NCBI GenBank assembly: GCA_019689975.1
Contig: JADGGK010000023.1
Location: 1 to 40,108, forward strand
Length of the DNA stretch: 40,108 nucleotides
Reading direction: 5' to 3'
Origin: Pseudolabrys sp.
GTDB taxonomy: Bacteria; Pseudomonadota; Alphaproteobacteria; Rhizobiales; Xanthobacteraceae
The position numbers and the translations under genes are program-made. Below, piece after piece: positions 26,048 to 35,395 of this stretch. Under the pieces are notes generated by a model. The model saw only the letters and a program-made list of their open reading frames with translations. It did not search any database and was not told the DNA's origin. The first letter of the stretch is position 1, and each line of letters begins with the position of its first letter.

Positions 26048-26777
26048 CGACAACAGCATCACGATCGAGCGCATCCATGCCGCTTACAGCGCGGTGCGCG
26101 TGCTCGACGACGTCTCGCTCACGGTCGGCAGCGGCGAAACCGTGGTGCTGCTCGGCACAAACGGCAACGGCAAGTCGACGCTGATGAAATGCATCATGGG
26201 CATGGTGCGCCCCTATCAGGGTCTCATCCGCGCCCGCATAGACGGGCAAACCCATGATCTCATCGGCATGACCACCGAAGAGATCGTCGATCTCGGCATC
26301 GCCATGGTTCCGGAAGGCCGCCGCCTGTTCCCCAGGCAGACGGTGGAGGAGAACCTCCTGCTCGGCGCATCGCGCCGGCTGGCGCGCGCGAGGATCAAGG
26401 ACAATCTTGATTTCTGCTTCGAGCTTTTTCCTCGCCTCGCCGAGCGCAAGAACCAGCTCGCCGGCTCAATGAGCGGCGGCGAGCAGCAGATGCTGGCGCT
26501 GGCGCGCGCGCTCATGGCGAGCCCACGCATTCTGCTGATCGACGAACCTTCGGTCGGCCTGGCGCCGGTGCTGGTCACCCGCACCATCGACGCCATCAAG
26601 CAGCTCAAGGAGCACTACAATCTCACCGTTTTGATGGCGGAACAGAATTTCACGCAGGCCATACGGATCGCCGATCGCGGTTATGTCATCGTCCACGGCA
26701 GGATCGCCTTCGCCGGCGGCTCGGCCGAGGAGCTCAACAACAACGAGCTGATCCGCGAATTCTATCTCGGGCTGTAG
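26037..26777 (+). CDS. livF: Liv-type ABC transporter ATPase 3 (LivF family), TTG start
   Basis: A 246-residue LivF-type ATPase: Walker A GTNGNGKST, VPEGRRLFPRQTVEENL, canonical signature MSGGEQQMLALARAL, Walker B ILLIDEPSVGLAP, switch MAEQNFTQAI. As in Liv system 2, it appears to begin with TTG GCC inside the last codons of livG (TTG 26037, with GGAG upstream). Last gene of operon 3; convergent with the binding protein gene on the other strand. Confidence 0.92.
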   Translation: MANSDNSITIERIHAAYSAVRVLDDVSLTVGSGETVVLLGTNGNGKSTLMKCIMGMVRPYQGLIRARIDGQTHDLIGMTTEEIVDLGIAMVPEGRRLFPRQTVEENLLLGASRRLARARIKDNLDFCFELFPRLAERKNQLAGSMSGGEQQMLALARALMASPRILLIDEPSVGLAPVLVTRTIDAIKQLKEHYNLTVLMAEQNFTQAIRIADRGYVIVHGRIAFAGGSAEELNNNELIREFYLGL

Positions 26778-26784
26778 GCGGAAC

Positions 26785-26818
26785 AAAAAACGGCGCCGCG
26801 CAGATCGCGCGGCGCCGT
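26785..26818 (-). terminator. Strong intrinsic terminator (minus strand), shared by convergent genes
   Basis: A perfect 12-bp stem (26790-26801 with 26807-26818, arms beginning acggcgccgcgc) closes a five-base loop, agatc. On the minus strand it is followed by TTTTTT, fitting rho-independent termination of the binding protein gene whose stop lies about 20 bases upstream. On the plus strand it follows livF by 12 bases but lacks a T tract, so it may only slow polymerase there. Confidence 0.85.
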
Positions 26819-26838
26819 ATTCGCGTCCCGAGCGAAGG

Positions 26839-28128
26839 TTACTTGTGCGCCTTCTCGTAGGGATAGATCACCTTGCCGGTTGCGAGATTGGCGGGCGTCA
26901 GCACGGTCTGATAGCTCATGCCGCGCCAGACGTCGAGATTGGCGTCGGGCGTGATGTCGTGATACTGCACCTGCAGCATCCGGCCTTCCGCCCACTCGCC
27001 CTTGGCGCCGAACTTGATCGGACCCATGACGGTCTTGAAGGTCGCCTTGCGGAGATCGGCGGCGATCTTGTCGTCATTGATGCTGTTGGCGCCCTTGATC
27101 GCCTGCTCCAGCACCTGGAATTGGGCGTAACCCCAGCCGCCGAGATAATAGCCGAGCGGATCGACACCGGCGCCCTTGGCCCGGGCCTGATACTCCTTGA
27201 AGAAGGCTTCGGTGCCTTCATACATCTGTTTCTTGTCCGGCACCCAGGTCTCGTAGTTCACGATGCCGTTCAGCTTCTGCTTGAGCTTCTCCTTGAAGAC
27301 GAGCGCCTGCAGGCCGACCATGGCCCCGCCGAACATCTTGGGGGTGAGGCCGATTTCATTGGCGGCTTCCACGATGCCCACCGAGTCGGCGGGATAGGAA
27401 CAGACCACCACGAGGTCGGCATTGGCCGCCTTGAGCGCCTGCACGATGGGGGTGAAGTCGGAGGTCTTCGGCGGCGGCGGATAGCTCTTGTCGTAGACGA
27501 TCTTGAAGCCATACTTCTTGGAGTTTTCGCGCGCACCCTCGCAGGCGTTCTGCGAGAACTCCGCGTCGGCATAGGCAAGCGCAACCGTCTGCGGTTTGGG
27601 CTTCTGCTCGCTCGCGACCTGGAAGAAGCCTTCCGTGAACGATGTCTTGGTGTTGGGTCCGGTCGGCAGGATCGAGAAATATTTCGGATATTTGAACTGC
27701 GCGTTTACGTCGAGCGCGAACAGGCTGATGTAGGTCTTGCCGTGGCGGATCACGACCGGCATGGCCGGCGCATTCTGGTTGGTCGCATATCCCCCGACGA
27801 CGAGATCGACTTTGTCGACGTCGAGCAATTTCGTGTAGATCCCCGGCACTTCCGAAGGCGAGCTCTTGTCGTCGTAATAGACGAGCTCCACCGGTCGGCC
27901 GAGCAGGCCGCCGGCCTTGTTGACCTGGTCGCGCCAAATCTCCGCGCCGAGCAGCGCCTGCTTGCCGTTCGGCGAGAGGAAGCCGGTGAGCGACTGCGCA
28001 AAGCCGATCCTGATCGGCTTCTTGTCCTGCGCCAGCGCCGTCGAGGCAACAACCATTGCGCCGGCGGCGAGCGCAAGGACGAGGCCCGCCACCCACGCCA
28101 ATGTCTCGGATTTAAGGCGACGAATCAT
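26839..28128 (-). CDS. Liv-type ABC substrate-binding protein 3
   Basis: A 429-residue periplasmic binding protein with a Sec-type leader (MIRRLKSET, then a hydrophobic LVLALAAGAMVVAS and cleavage near ALAQ). The mature protein opens PIRIGFAQSLTGFLSPNGKQALLG and ends VIYPYEKAHK. It is diverged from binding proteins 1 and 2 and closer to the amide/urea-type LivK class. I chose ATG 28128, preceded by GGGAGG at six bases, over TTG 28146. Its gene is convergent with permease/ATPase operon 3, whose own set lacks a binding protein, so it most likely serves that system. Confidence 0.94.
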   Translation of the reverse strand: MIRRLKSETLAWVAGLVLALAAGAMVVASTALAQDKKPIRIGFAQSLTGFLSPNGKQALLGAEIWRDQVNKAGGLLGRPVELVYYDDKSSPSEVPGIYTKLLDVDKVDLVVGGYATNQNAPAMPVVIRHGKTYISLFALDVNAQFKYPKYFSILPTGPNTKTSFTEGFFQVASEQKPKPQTVALAYADAEFSQNACEGARENSKKYGFKIVYDKSYPPPPKTSDFTPIVQALKAANADLVVVCSYPADSVGIVEAANEIGLTPKMFGGAMVGLQALVFKEKLKQKLNGIVNYETWVPDKKQMYEGTEAFFKEYQARAKGAGVDPLGYYLGGWGYAQFQVLEQAIKGANSINDDKIAADLRKATFKTVMGPIKFGAKGEWAEGRMLQVQYHDITPDANLDVWRGMSYQTVLTPANLATGKVIYPYEKAHK

Positions 28129-28143
28129 ATCGGTCCTCCCGTT

Positions 28144-28156
28144 CAAAATCGTTTTG
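28144..28156. promoter_or_regulatory. Short palindrome just upstream of binding protein 3
   Basis: 'caaaatcgttttg' is a 5-bp inverted repeat around TCG, immediately upstream of the ribosome site of the leftward binding protein gene. It could be an operator half-site pair or a small leader hairpin; there is no independent support. Confidence 0.25.
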
Positions 28157-28391
28157 TGTGCATCTTATGCGGATTTGCCCGGCGGATGCTAGAGGGTCGC
28201 CGCCGCGCGCGCTGTGGGCATCGCCCCATGATCCTTGTTCGGTGACCCGTGCGCCGTACCGCGTTCCGCCTGCGCGGGAAAGGTCGGCGCCGGAACGGCG
28301 CAAGACCGCTCGGATTGAACCGGCACCGTCATCGCGAGGAGCCGCTTTGCGGGGAGGCGCAAAGGGGCGGCCGATATCACCGAAATCGGCT

Positions 28392-28682
28392 CTAAATTCC
28401 CTCCACGATCACCGTCTCAACTTCGCCCGCCCCGTTGCGCCGAAATGCCGCGGCGCGGTCGTATTCCGGCGACGTGAAACAGGCCACGCCCTGCTCGAAG
28501 GTCGGAAACTCGATGACGACGAACCGGTGAAACCTGTCCGGTCCCTCCATGATCTGGTACCGCCCGCCGCGCGCCAGCACCTTGCCGCCATATTTGGCGA
28601 TGATCTCGGGCACGAGATCGGTGTATTTCTTGTATTCCGCCGGATCGTTGATCCTGGATCGCGCCACCCAATAGGCCGGCAT
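28392..28682 (-). CDS. DUF1330 domain protein
   Basis: A 96-residue protein spanning a single DUF1330 (ferredoxin-like, dimeric alpha-beta barrel) domain: it starts MPAYWVARSRINDPAEYKKY, has a central GGKVLARGG, then VVIEFPTFEQGVACF and SPEYDRAAAFRR. Proteins of this family are small and cytoplasmic, with no agreed function. The start ATG 28682 follows AGGAG at seven bases; a longer in-frame start at 28820 would not add family sequence. It is divergent from the cyclase-family gene across 158 bases, hinting at a common regulator. Confidence 0.9.
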   Translation of the reverse strand: MPAYWVARSRINDPAEYKKYTDLVPEIIAKYGGKVLARGGRYQIMEGPDRFHRFVVIEFPTFEQGVACFTSPEYDRAAAFRRNGAGEVETVIVEGI

Positions 28683-28840
28683 AGATCGCTCCTTCCGCTG
28701 ACGGCCGGGCTTGTCGCGGCCGTCGATGTCTTCAATGATCGCCGCGAGACAGCACACCGCGGCGGTCTCATGCAAGTCCATCATCGCGCCGGTCGGGGAG
28801 CGGATCCGGCCGCCGCGCATAACGGGAGCATCCGACTACC

Positions 28841-29617
28841 ATGCCGCGCAGATTGATCGACATTTCGGTGCCGCTCGAGAACGACGTGGCCGCCGATCCG
28901 CCCGGATATGGGCCGAAGATCGAATATCTGGATCACCAGGCCACGGTGCCGGACATTCTCCGGTTTTTTCCGGGGCTGAAAAAAGAGGATCTTCCGGACG
29001 GAGAAGGCTGGGGATTCGAATGGGTGCGGCTGTCGACCCATTGCACCACGCATCTGGACGCGCCCTATCACTTCGCCTCGACGATGGACCGCGGCAAGCG
29101 CGCGATCACCATCGACGAAGTGCCGCTCGAGTGGTGCTTCCAGCCCGCGGTCAAGCTCGACTTCCGTCATTTCCCCGACGGCTATGTGGCCACGGCCGCC
29201 GACGTCGAGGCCGAGCTCAGGCGCATCGGCCATCGGCTCTCGCCGCTCGAGATCGTGTTGGTGAACACCGCGGCGGGCGCCGCATACGGGCGGCCGGACT
29301 ATGTCAGCAAAGGCTGCGGCATGGGCCGCGACGCCACGCTCTATCTGCTCGAACGCGGCGTGCGGGTGACCGGGACCGACGGCTGGAGCTGGGATGCGCC
29401 GTTCGTCCACACGATGAAAAAATACGCCGAGACGCGCGACCCGTCGCTGATCTGGGAAGGCCACCGCGCCGGGCGTGAAATCGGCTACTGCCATATCGAG
29501 AAGCTGCACAACCTCGAAGTCCTGCCCGCCGCCGGATTCATGGTGAGCTGCTTCCCGGTAAAGGTCCGCGGCGGATCGGCGGGCTGGACGCGGGCGGTGG
29601 CCATCATCGACGCGTGA
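28841..29617 (+). CDS. Cyclase-family metal hydrolase (kynurenine-formamidase-like)
   Basis: A 258-residue protein of the cyclase family (Pfam PF04199), which includes kynurenine formamidase KynB and isatin hydrolase. The metal-binding motif HxxxHxDxPxH is seen as [14 protein letters not shown], with His67, His71, Asp73 and His77. A conserved [10 protein letters not shown] segment lies in the C-terminal half. Such enzymes hydrolyse formamide, amide or ring amide bonds. ATG 28841 follows GGGAGC at a somewhat long distance. It leads a rightward group with the TTT transport genes and an M20 hydrolase, suggesting hydrolysis of the imported compound, by inference. Confidence 0.92.
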   Translation: MPRRLIDISVPLENDVAADPPGYGPKIEYLDHQATVPDILRFFPGLKKEDLPDGEGWGFEWVRLSTHCTTHLDAPYHFASTMDRGKRAITIDEVPLEWCFQPAVKLDFRHFPDGYVATAADVEAELRRIGHRLSPLEIVLVNTAAGAAYGRPDYVSKGCGMGRDATLYLLERGVRVTGTDGWSWDAPFVHTMKKYAETRDPSLIWEGHRAGREIGYCHIEKLHNLEVLPAAGFMVSCFPVKVRGGSAGWTRAVAIIDA

Positions 29618-29718
29618 CCCCGCTTGCTGCCCATGGCGCGGCGGCGATAGCATCGCGCCGGAATGAAAACGAGAGCGGTTCCGGCACAGCCGCAGGCCGA
29701 TCCGCCGGGGAGGAGGGC

Positions 29719-30693
29719 ATGGACAGACGCGCGTTCTTGGGCGGGGTCGCGGCCGCGGCCGCGATCGGGCCAATCCGGCAGGGACTTGCCGCCGACGCCT
29801 ATCCCTCGCACGCCATCACTTTCATCAATCCTTTCCCGCCCGGCGGCGCCGCCGATGTGGTCGGCCGGCCGCTCACGGCGCTGCTCGAGCCCGTTCTCAA
29901 GCAACCCTGCGTCATCGAAACCAAGGCCGGCGCCGCCGGCCAGGTCGGCGCGCAGTTTGCCGCGACCGCCAAGCCCGATGGTTACACGCTCCTCATTCAC
30001 ATTGTTTCGATCTCGGGATTCGCGGAAGTCGACAAGCTCTTCGGCCGCAAGCCCAAGTTCACGCGCGCCGATTTCGCGCCGATCGCGCGCCTCACCGCCG
30101 GCCCCATGGTGCTGGTGATCAACGACCAGCAACCCTACAAGACGCTGCAGGAACTGGTCGATGACGCAAGGAAAAATCCCGACAAGCTCATTTTCTCCTC
30201 CTCCGGCCTCTACGGCGCATTGCACCTTCCGACCGCCCTGTTCATGAAGGCGGCCGGTATCAGGATGAAGCATCTGCCGACCAATGGCGGCGGCCCCGCG
30301 CTCACGGCGATCCTGGGCAATAATTCGCAAGTGCTGGTGACCTCGATCGCTGCCGCAAGCGGGCAGATCAAGGCGGGCAAGCTGCGGGCCCTCGCCTGCT
30401 TCTCGCCGCAACGCGCAAGCTCGCTGCCGGAGGTCCCGACGCTCAAGGAGCTGGGCTATGACGTCGAATTCTCCCTGTGGGTGGGCCTGTTCGCGCCAGC
30501 GCAGACGCCGCAGCAGAACGTCGACGTGATCCGCGCCGCCGTCAGGCAGGTGGCCAACGGCGAGCAGTTCAAGACCGCCATTGCCAATATCGGGGACGAA
30601 GTCGCCTATCTCGACCAGCCCGAATTCGCTCGCTTCTGGGACGAGGACGCCAAGCGCGTCGAAGCCGCGGTGCAGGCGATCGGCCGCGTCTGA
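29719..30693 (+). CDS. Bug/TctC-family tripartite tricarboxylate transporter binding protein 1
   Basis: A 324-residue periplasmic Bug receptor. The leader MDRRAFLGGVAAAAAIG carries a twin-arginine-like motif (DRRAFL). The family signature appears as INPFPPGGAADVVGRPL, AKPDGYTLL, SSSGLYGALHLPTALF and HLPTNGGGPA. Bug proteins capture carboxylates or related molecules and deliver them to TctA/TctB. ATG 29719 follows GGGGAGGAGGG. A close paralogue follows 69 bases after the stop, and the permease genes lie downstream, so both are likely receptors for the same system. Confidence 0.94.
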   Translation: MDRRAFLGGVAAAAAIGPIRQGLAADAYPSHAITFINPFPPGGAADVVGRPLTALLEPVLKQPCVIETKAGAAGQVGAQFAATAKPDGYTLLIHIVSISGFAEVDKLFGRKPKFTRADFAPIARLTAGPMVLVINDQQPYKTLQELVDDARKNPDKLIFSSSGLYGALHLPTALFMKAAGIRMKHLPTNGGGPALTAILGNNSQVLVTSIAAASGQIKAGKLRALACFSPQRASSLPEVPTLKELGYDVEFSLWVGLFAPAQTPQQNVDVIRAAVRQVANGEQFKTAIANIGDEVAYLDQPEFARFWDEDAKRVEAAVQAIGRV

Positions 30694-30762
30694 GGGCTTT
30701 CGCTACGGCTCCACGCCAATGCCGGCCGGTGCCGGCGAGCGCATGTGCAAGGGGAGTGAGGG

Positions 30763-31743
30763 ATGGACCGCCGCAACTTCGTGATCGGGAGCGCCGCCGT
30801 CGCCGCGTTCGCCGCGGTGCGCGCGCGGGCCGCCGACGACTATCCCAATCGCGCGATTACCATGATCAGCCCGTTTCCTCCGGGGGGCGTGAGCGACACC
30901 ATCACCCGGCCGCTCGATGCCGCGCTCGAGAAGGTATTCAAACAGCCGGTGGTGCTGGAGAACAAGACGGGCGCGGCCGGCGCGGTGGGCGCCCAATATG
31001 TCGCCGCCGCAAAGCCCGACGGCTATACGTTGCTGACCCACATCGTGTCGATCTCCGGCTTCGCCGCGGTCGATCGTTTGTTCGGCCGCACGCCGAAATT
31101 CACCAATGACAGCTTCGTCCCCATCGCGCGCATTGTCGCCGATCCGATCGTCATGATTGTCAACAAGGATCTGCCCTATCGGTCGCTCAAGGAACTGGTC
31201 GACGATGCCAAGGCCCATCCCAACAAGCTGATCTACTCCTCGTCCGGCCTCTACGGCGCCTCGCATATTCCGACCGCGCTGTTCGCCAAGGCGGCCGGCA
31301 ACCTGCAGATGCGACACCTGCCGACCAACGGCGGCGGCCCGGCGGTCACTGCCGTTCTCGGCGGCAATGTCAACTTCTTCATGTCGCCGACGTCCATCGC
31401 CCTCTCGCATATCCGCGCCGGCAAGGTGCGCCCGCTCGCCGTCTCCAGCGCGCAGCGCATCAAATCGCTGCCTGACGTGCCGACCTTCAGGGAATCGGGC
31501 TACGATCTCGAATATTATTTCTGGGTCGGCATCTTCGCCCCCAAAGGCACGCCGGAGCCGATCATCAAGATCCTGCGCGAAGGCATCCGTCAGGCGGCCC
31601 ACAGCAGGGAGTTCCTCGACACGCTTGCCAATCTTGGGCAAGACCTGGCCTACATGGACCAGCCGGAATTCGCCGCCTTCTGGGCGGTGGACGCCAAGCG
31701 CCAGGAAGACGCCATCAACGCCATCGGCCGGGTGCAGGGGTGA
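30763..31743 (+). CDS. Bug/TctC-family tripartite tricarboxylate transporter binding protein 2
   Basis: A 326-residue Bug receptor, a clear paralogue of the preceding protein: the leader MDRRNFVIGSAAVAAFAAV again has DRR, then ISPFPPGGVSDTITRPLDAA, AKPDGYTLLTHIVSISGFA, SSSGLYGASHIPTALF and HLPTNGGGPAVTAVLGG. Long blocks are shared, so the pair arose by gene duplication. ATG 30763 follows AGGGGAGTGAGGG. A 163-base gap separates it from tctB. Confidence 0.94.
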   Translation: MDRRNFVIGSAAVAAFAAVRARAADDYPNRAITMISPFPPGGVSDTITRPLDAALEKVFKQPVVLENKTGAAGAVGAQYVAAAKPDGYTLLTHIVSISGFAAVDRLFGRTPKFTNDSFVPIARIVADPIVMIVNKDLPYRSLKELVDDAKAHPNKLIYSSSGLYGASHIPTALFAKAAGNLQMRHLPTNGGGPAVTAVLGGNVNFFMSPTSIALSHIRAGKVRPLAVSSAQRIKSLPDVPTFRESGYDLEYYFWVGIFAPKGTPEPIIKILREGIRQAAHSREFLDTLANLGQDLAYMDQPEFAAFWAVDAKRQEDAINAIGRVQG

Positions 31744-31906
31744 GGATCGCTCGACAGGCCGGACGACAGGGTCCCGTCCAGGTGATGCCGCCCGTTCCCG
31801 GTTCGCCACCGGGCAGGCGGGAGCGGCCTTCGCCTTGCCCCTTCCGGTTGTCCCGTTGCGCGCCGACCCCGGGACGAGGTCGGCGCGCCCTGGCGAGGAA
31901 CCGCCC

Positions 31907-32353
31907 ATGAGACTGCGCGCCGATCATGTCGCGGGAGCCTTCTTCGTCGCGTTCGGACTTCTGGTGCTCGCCATCAGCGGCGACCTGCCCTTTGGCGACC
32001 TGTCGCTGCCCGGCTCGGGCTTCATGCCCAAGATCCTGGCCGTCTTGACGGCGCTCTTCGGCGCCGTCCTGATGATGCGCGCGGGGGAGACAAGGCCCTT
32101 CGCCGCCCTGCACTGGAACGACGCCAAACATGCCGCGCTCGTCGTCGCCATTACCGCCGCGGCGATCCTGCTGCTCGAACGCCTCGGCTTCGCCACCACC
32201 GCCGTGCTGATGATTTTCGCCCTGCTCACCATCATCGAGCGACGCCGGCTCGCGCCTGCAGCCGCCTACAGCCTCGGCGTGGTGATCATCACCTACGTAA
32301 CCTTCGTCTACGTGCTCAAGACGCCGCTCGAAGCCGGCCCGTTCGGATTCTAG
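31907..32353 (+). CDS. TctB-family small permease subunit
   Basis: A 148-residue membrane protein with about four hydrophobic segments (roughly 6-24, 38-57, 76-92, 98-140 as two) and the TctB-like pattern SGFMPKILAVLTALFGAVLM. It is the small membrane subunit of the tripartite tricarboxylate transporter. ATG 31907 has GCGAGGAA upstream. It is followed by a REP-type inverted pair before tctA rather than being closely coupled to it. Confidence 0.88.
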   Translation: MRLRADHVAGAFFVAFGLLVLAISGDLPFGDLSLPGSGFMPKILAVLTALFGAVLMMRAGETRPFAALHWNDAKHAALVVAITAAAILLLERLGFATTAVLMIFALLTIIERRRLAPAAAYSLGVVIITYVTFVYVLKTPLEAGPFGF

Positions 32354-32376
32354 AATGGATTTCGATGACATCGACC

Positions 32377-32474
32377 CGTCATTGCGAGCCCGAGCGAAGC
32401 GAGGGCGAAGCGATCCGGAATTGAACAGGCTCGCCCTGAATTGCTTCGCTGCCGCTGCGGAGCGCCTCGCAATG
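32377..32474. repeat. REP-like inverted pair between tctB and tctA
   Basis: A copy starting 'ccgtcattgcgagcccgagc' (32377-32418) faces an inverted copy ending 'agcgcctcgcaatgc' (32438-32474). They can pair to form a long imperfect stem around a loop near 32419-32437. Beyond it, 'caatccggtcggaacccgc' (32504-32522) matches 18 of 19 bases with 442-460 next to the first repeat cluster. In the tctB-tctA transcript this could affect processing or stability. Confidence 0.75.
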
Positions 32475-32538
32475 CAGGGCTCCCCACGATGACGGGGCCG
32501 AGTCAATCCGGTCGGAACCCGCGCTAAGGATCGTCCCC

Positions 32539-34071
32539 TTGGATACCACGCTGCACAGTCTTTATCTCGGCTTCTCCGTCGCGCTGCAGCCGGCCAATGC
32601 TTGGTACGCCTTTCTGGGCTGCCTGGTCGGGACCCTTGTGGGCGTGCTTCCGGGCATCGGTCCGCTCGCCGGAATTTCCATTCTCCTGCCGGTGACGTTC
32701 GGGCTCAATGCGACCCAAGCGATCATCATGCTCGCCGGCATCTATTACGGCTCGCAATATGGCGGTTCGACCACCTCGATTCTGATGCGCATCCCCGGCG
32801 AGGCCTCCTCGGTGATGACCTGCGTCGACGGCTATGCGATGGCGCAACGCGGACGCGCGGGCGCCGCGCTGTGCATCGCGGCCGTCGGCTCGTGGATCGG
32901 GGGTACTTTCGGCGTGCTGGTCCTCACCATGGTCGCGCCGCCGCTCGCCACGATTGCGATCAAGTTCGGACCGCCCGAATACACGGCCCTGCTCGTGCTT
33001 GGACTGATCTTCCTCGCCTATATGTCGTCGACCTCGCTGATCCGTACCCTGCTGATGGCCTGCCTCGGCCTCCTGCTCGGCATGATCGGCATCGACAACA
33101 TGACCGGCGATTTCCGCTACAGCTTCAATCTCGCCGAACTCGGGGACGGCATCGGCATCGTTCCGGTGGCGGTCGGCTTGTTCGGACTCGGAGAGATCCT
33201 GTCGACGCCGAGCGTGAGCGCGGTCAAGGACGTGATCGCGCCGAGGCTGCGCGAACTTCTGCCGACGCGGCAGGAATGGCGCGAAGCCGCGCTGCCGATC
33301 GGCAGGGGCACGGCACTCGGCTTCATCATCGGCATCATTCCCGGCTCCGCGCATGTCATTTCAAGCTTCTTGTCCTACGCGCTGGAGAAACGCGTATCCC
33401 GACATCCGGAGCGATTCGGCAAGGGCGCGGTGGCCGGCGTCGCCGGCCCCGAAACAGCCAACAATGCCGCTTCCACCGGCGCCTTCGTGCCCTTGCTCGC
33501 GCTCGGAATCCCGACGAGCCCGATCACCGCCGTGCTGATCGGCGCGTTGATGATTCACGGCGTACAGGTCGGACCGACGCTGGTCAACGAACATCCCGAC
33601 GTGTTCTGGGGCTTCGTCGCCTCCATGTATGTCGGCAACGTCATGCTGCTTGCCCTCAACCTGCCTTTGGTCGGCCTGTTCGTGACGGTGCTGCGCATTC
33701 CGTATGCCTATCTTTATCCGATGATCATCATGTTCTGCATCGTCGGGGTGTACGAGGTTAACAATTCGATCGTCGACGTGTGGATCATGTTGATCATGGG
33801 CGTGCTCGGTTATGCGCTGCGGAAATTCGATTTCGACCCGGCGCCGCTGGTGCTCGGCCTGGTGATCTCGCCGATCCTCGAGCAGAGTCTGCGCCAGTCG
33901 TTGATCATGTCGAACGGCAACTATCTGATCTTCGTCAGCCGGCCGATCGCGCTCGGCTTGCTCGCCGTCAGCGCAACGCTGCTGGCGCTGGCCGGCCTCT
34001 CGTTCGTGCTCAAGCAGCGCGACTGGCGCGCACGCCTTGCCGCGGCGGAAGCCGGCGAAGCGGAACGGTGA
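32539..34071 (+). CDS. TctA-family large permease subunit, TTG start
   Basis: A 510-residue polytopic protein of the TctA family, with the hallmark [20 protein letters not shown] near the N-terminus, [37 protein letters not shown] and a second glycine-rich repeat [21 protein letters not shown]. It is the main membrane channel of the TTT system, working with TctB and Bug receptors. The start is TTG 32539 with AAGGA upstream; the next ATG would delete the conserved first segments. The M20 hydrolase gene follows 33 bases later. Confidence 0.93.
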   Translation: MDTTLHSLYLGFSVALQPANAWYAFLGCLVGTLVGVLPGIGPLAGISILLPVTFGLNATQAIIMLAGIYYGSQYGGSTTSILMRIPGEASSVMTCVDGYAMAQRGRAGAALCIAAVGSWIGGTFGVLVLTMVAPPLATIAIKFGPPEYTALLVLGLIFLAYMSSTSLIRTLLMACLGLLLGMIGIDNMTGDFRYSFNLAELGDGIGIVPVAVGLFGLGEILSTPSVSAVKDVIAPRLRELLPTRQEWREAALPIGRGTALGFIIGIIPGSAHVISSFLSYALEKRVSRHPERFGKGAVAGVAGPETANNAASTGAFVPLLALGIPTSPITAVLIGALMIHGVQVGPTLVNEHPDVFWGFVASMYVGNVMLLALNLPLVGLFVTVLRIPYAYLYPMIIMFCIVGVYEVNNSIVDVWIMLIMGVLGYALRKFDFDPAPLVLGLVISPILEQSLRQSLIMSNGNYLIFVSRPIALGLLAVSATLLALAGLSFVLKQRDWRARLAAAEAGEAER

Positions 34072-34104
34072 GAAGTCGCCGGTCACAAACGAGCCCTTGC
34101 CGTC

Positions 34105-35358
34105 ATGAAGAACCTCACGATCGACGCCGAGAGGCTGTGGGACGATCTGATGCAGACCGCGCGCATCGGGGCCACGCCGAACGGCGGCGTCCGCCGGCTC
34201 ACGCTCACCGAGGTCGACCGCGAGGTCCGCGACTGGTTCAGGGCCGCGGCAGAGGGCCTCGGCTGCACCGTCTCCGTCGACGATATGGGCACGATGTTCG
34301 CACGGCGTCCCGGCCAGCGTGGCGACATTCCACCGATCGCAATGGGCAGCCATCTTGATACCCAGCCGAGCGGTGGCAAATTCGACGGCGCGCTCGGCGT
34401 GCTCGCCGCGCTCGAGGCGCTCCGCACGCTGCACGAGGCCGGCTACGAAACCTTCGCCCCGATCGAGGCGATCAACTGGACCAACGAGGAAGGTTCACGC
34501 TTCGCCCCGGCGATGATCGCATCAGGCGTGTTCGCCGGCGTCTTCACGCGCGAATGGGCTTACGGCCGCACCGATCCGGCGGGCGAAACCTTCGGCGCAG
34601 CCCTGCAGAGGATCGGCTATCGCGGCGAAGAAGAATGCGGCAGCCGCAAGCTCTCCGCATTTTTCGAGCTGCACATCGAGCAAGGCCCCCACCTGGAAGC
34701 GGAGGGAAAGCAGATCGGCGTGGTCACGGGCGTGCAGGCCATGCGCTGGTACGAGGCGACCGTTCGCGGTGAGGAGGCCCATGCCGGCACCACGCCCATG
34801 CCGCGTCGGCGCGACGCTTTGCTCGCCGCCGCGCGCCTGGTCGAGGCGGTCAACCGGACGGCATGCGCGCATGCGCCCGACGCGGTCGGCACGGTGGGAC
34901 GGCTCGAGACGCGGCCCGGCTCTCCCAATGTGGTGCCGGGCGAGGTCTTCTTCACGATCGACATGCGCCATCCGCACGCCGCGGTGCTCGACCGCATGGA
35001 AAGCGAAATTCACGCGGCCGCGGACCAGATCGCGAGAGACCTCGCGGTGTCCGTCACCATCGCCGCGATCTGGAGCCAGCCGGCGGTCCGGTTCGACGAA
35101 GGCTGCATCGCCTCGGTGCGCGAAGGCGCGCGCGTTTCGGGTTTCAGCACCCGCGACATGATTTCGCGCGCCGGACACGACGCGGCTTACGTCGCGCGCG
35201 TCGCGCCGGCGGCGATGATCTTCGTGCCGTGCAAGGACGGCGTCAGCCACAACGAGGCCGAGTTCGCCAGCAAGGAACAGTGCGCCGCCGGTGCGCAGGT
35301 GCTCCTGCAGGCGGTGCTCGACTACGACCGCAAACTGGCAGAGCGCTACGGCCGCTGA
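34105..35358 (+). CDS. M20-family Zn-dependent hydrolase (N-carbamoyl-L-amino acid hydrolase/allantoate amidohydrolase-like)
   Basis: A 417-residue dinuclear metal hydrolase. Metal ligands are readable at His83 (AMGSHLDTQPSGGKFDGALG), Asp94, Glu128/Glu129 (NWTNEEGSRFAP), a histidine in ELHIEQGPHLE, and one near the end (DGVSHNEAE). The GSHLDTxxxGGxxDG and NEEGxRF motifs are those of beta-ureidopropionase, N-carbamoyl amino acid hydrolase and allantoate amidohydrolase, which split C-N bonds of ureido or amide groups. It follows the TTT permease gene closely, so it probably works on the imported compound or its first breakdown product. Exact substrate unknown. Confidence 0.93.
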   Translation: MKNLTIDAERLWDDLMQTARIGATPNGGVRRLTLTEVDREVRDWFRAAAEGLGCTVSVDDMGTMFARRPGQRGDIPPIAMGSHLDTQPSGGKFDGALGVLAALEALRTLHEAGYETFAPIEAINWTNEEGSRFAPAMIASGVFAGVFTREWAYGRTDPAGETFGAALQRIGYRGEEECGSRKLSAFFELHIEQGPHLEAEGKQIGVVTGVQAMRWYEATVRGEEAHAGTTPMPRRRDALLAAARLVEAVNRTACAHAPDAVGTVGRLETRPGSPNVVPGEVFFTIDMRHPHAAVLDRMESEIHAAADQIARDLAVSVTIAAIWSQPAVRFDEGCIASVREGARVSGFSTRDMISRAGHDAAYVARVAPAAMIFVPCKDGVSHNEAEFASKEQCAAGAQVLLQAVLDYDRKLAERYGR

Positions 35359-35395
35359 CCGAGGTCTCGCGCGACCGCGCTCGACATTATTATCG

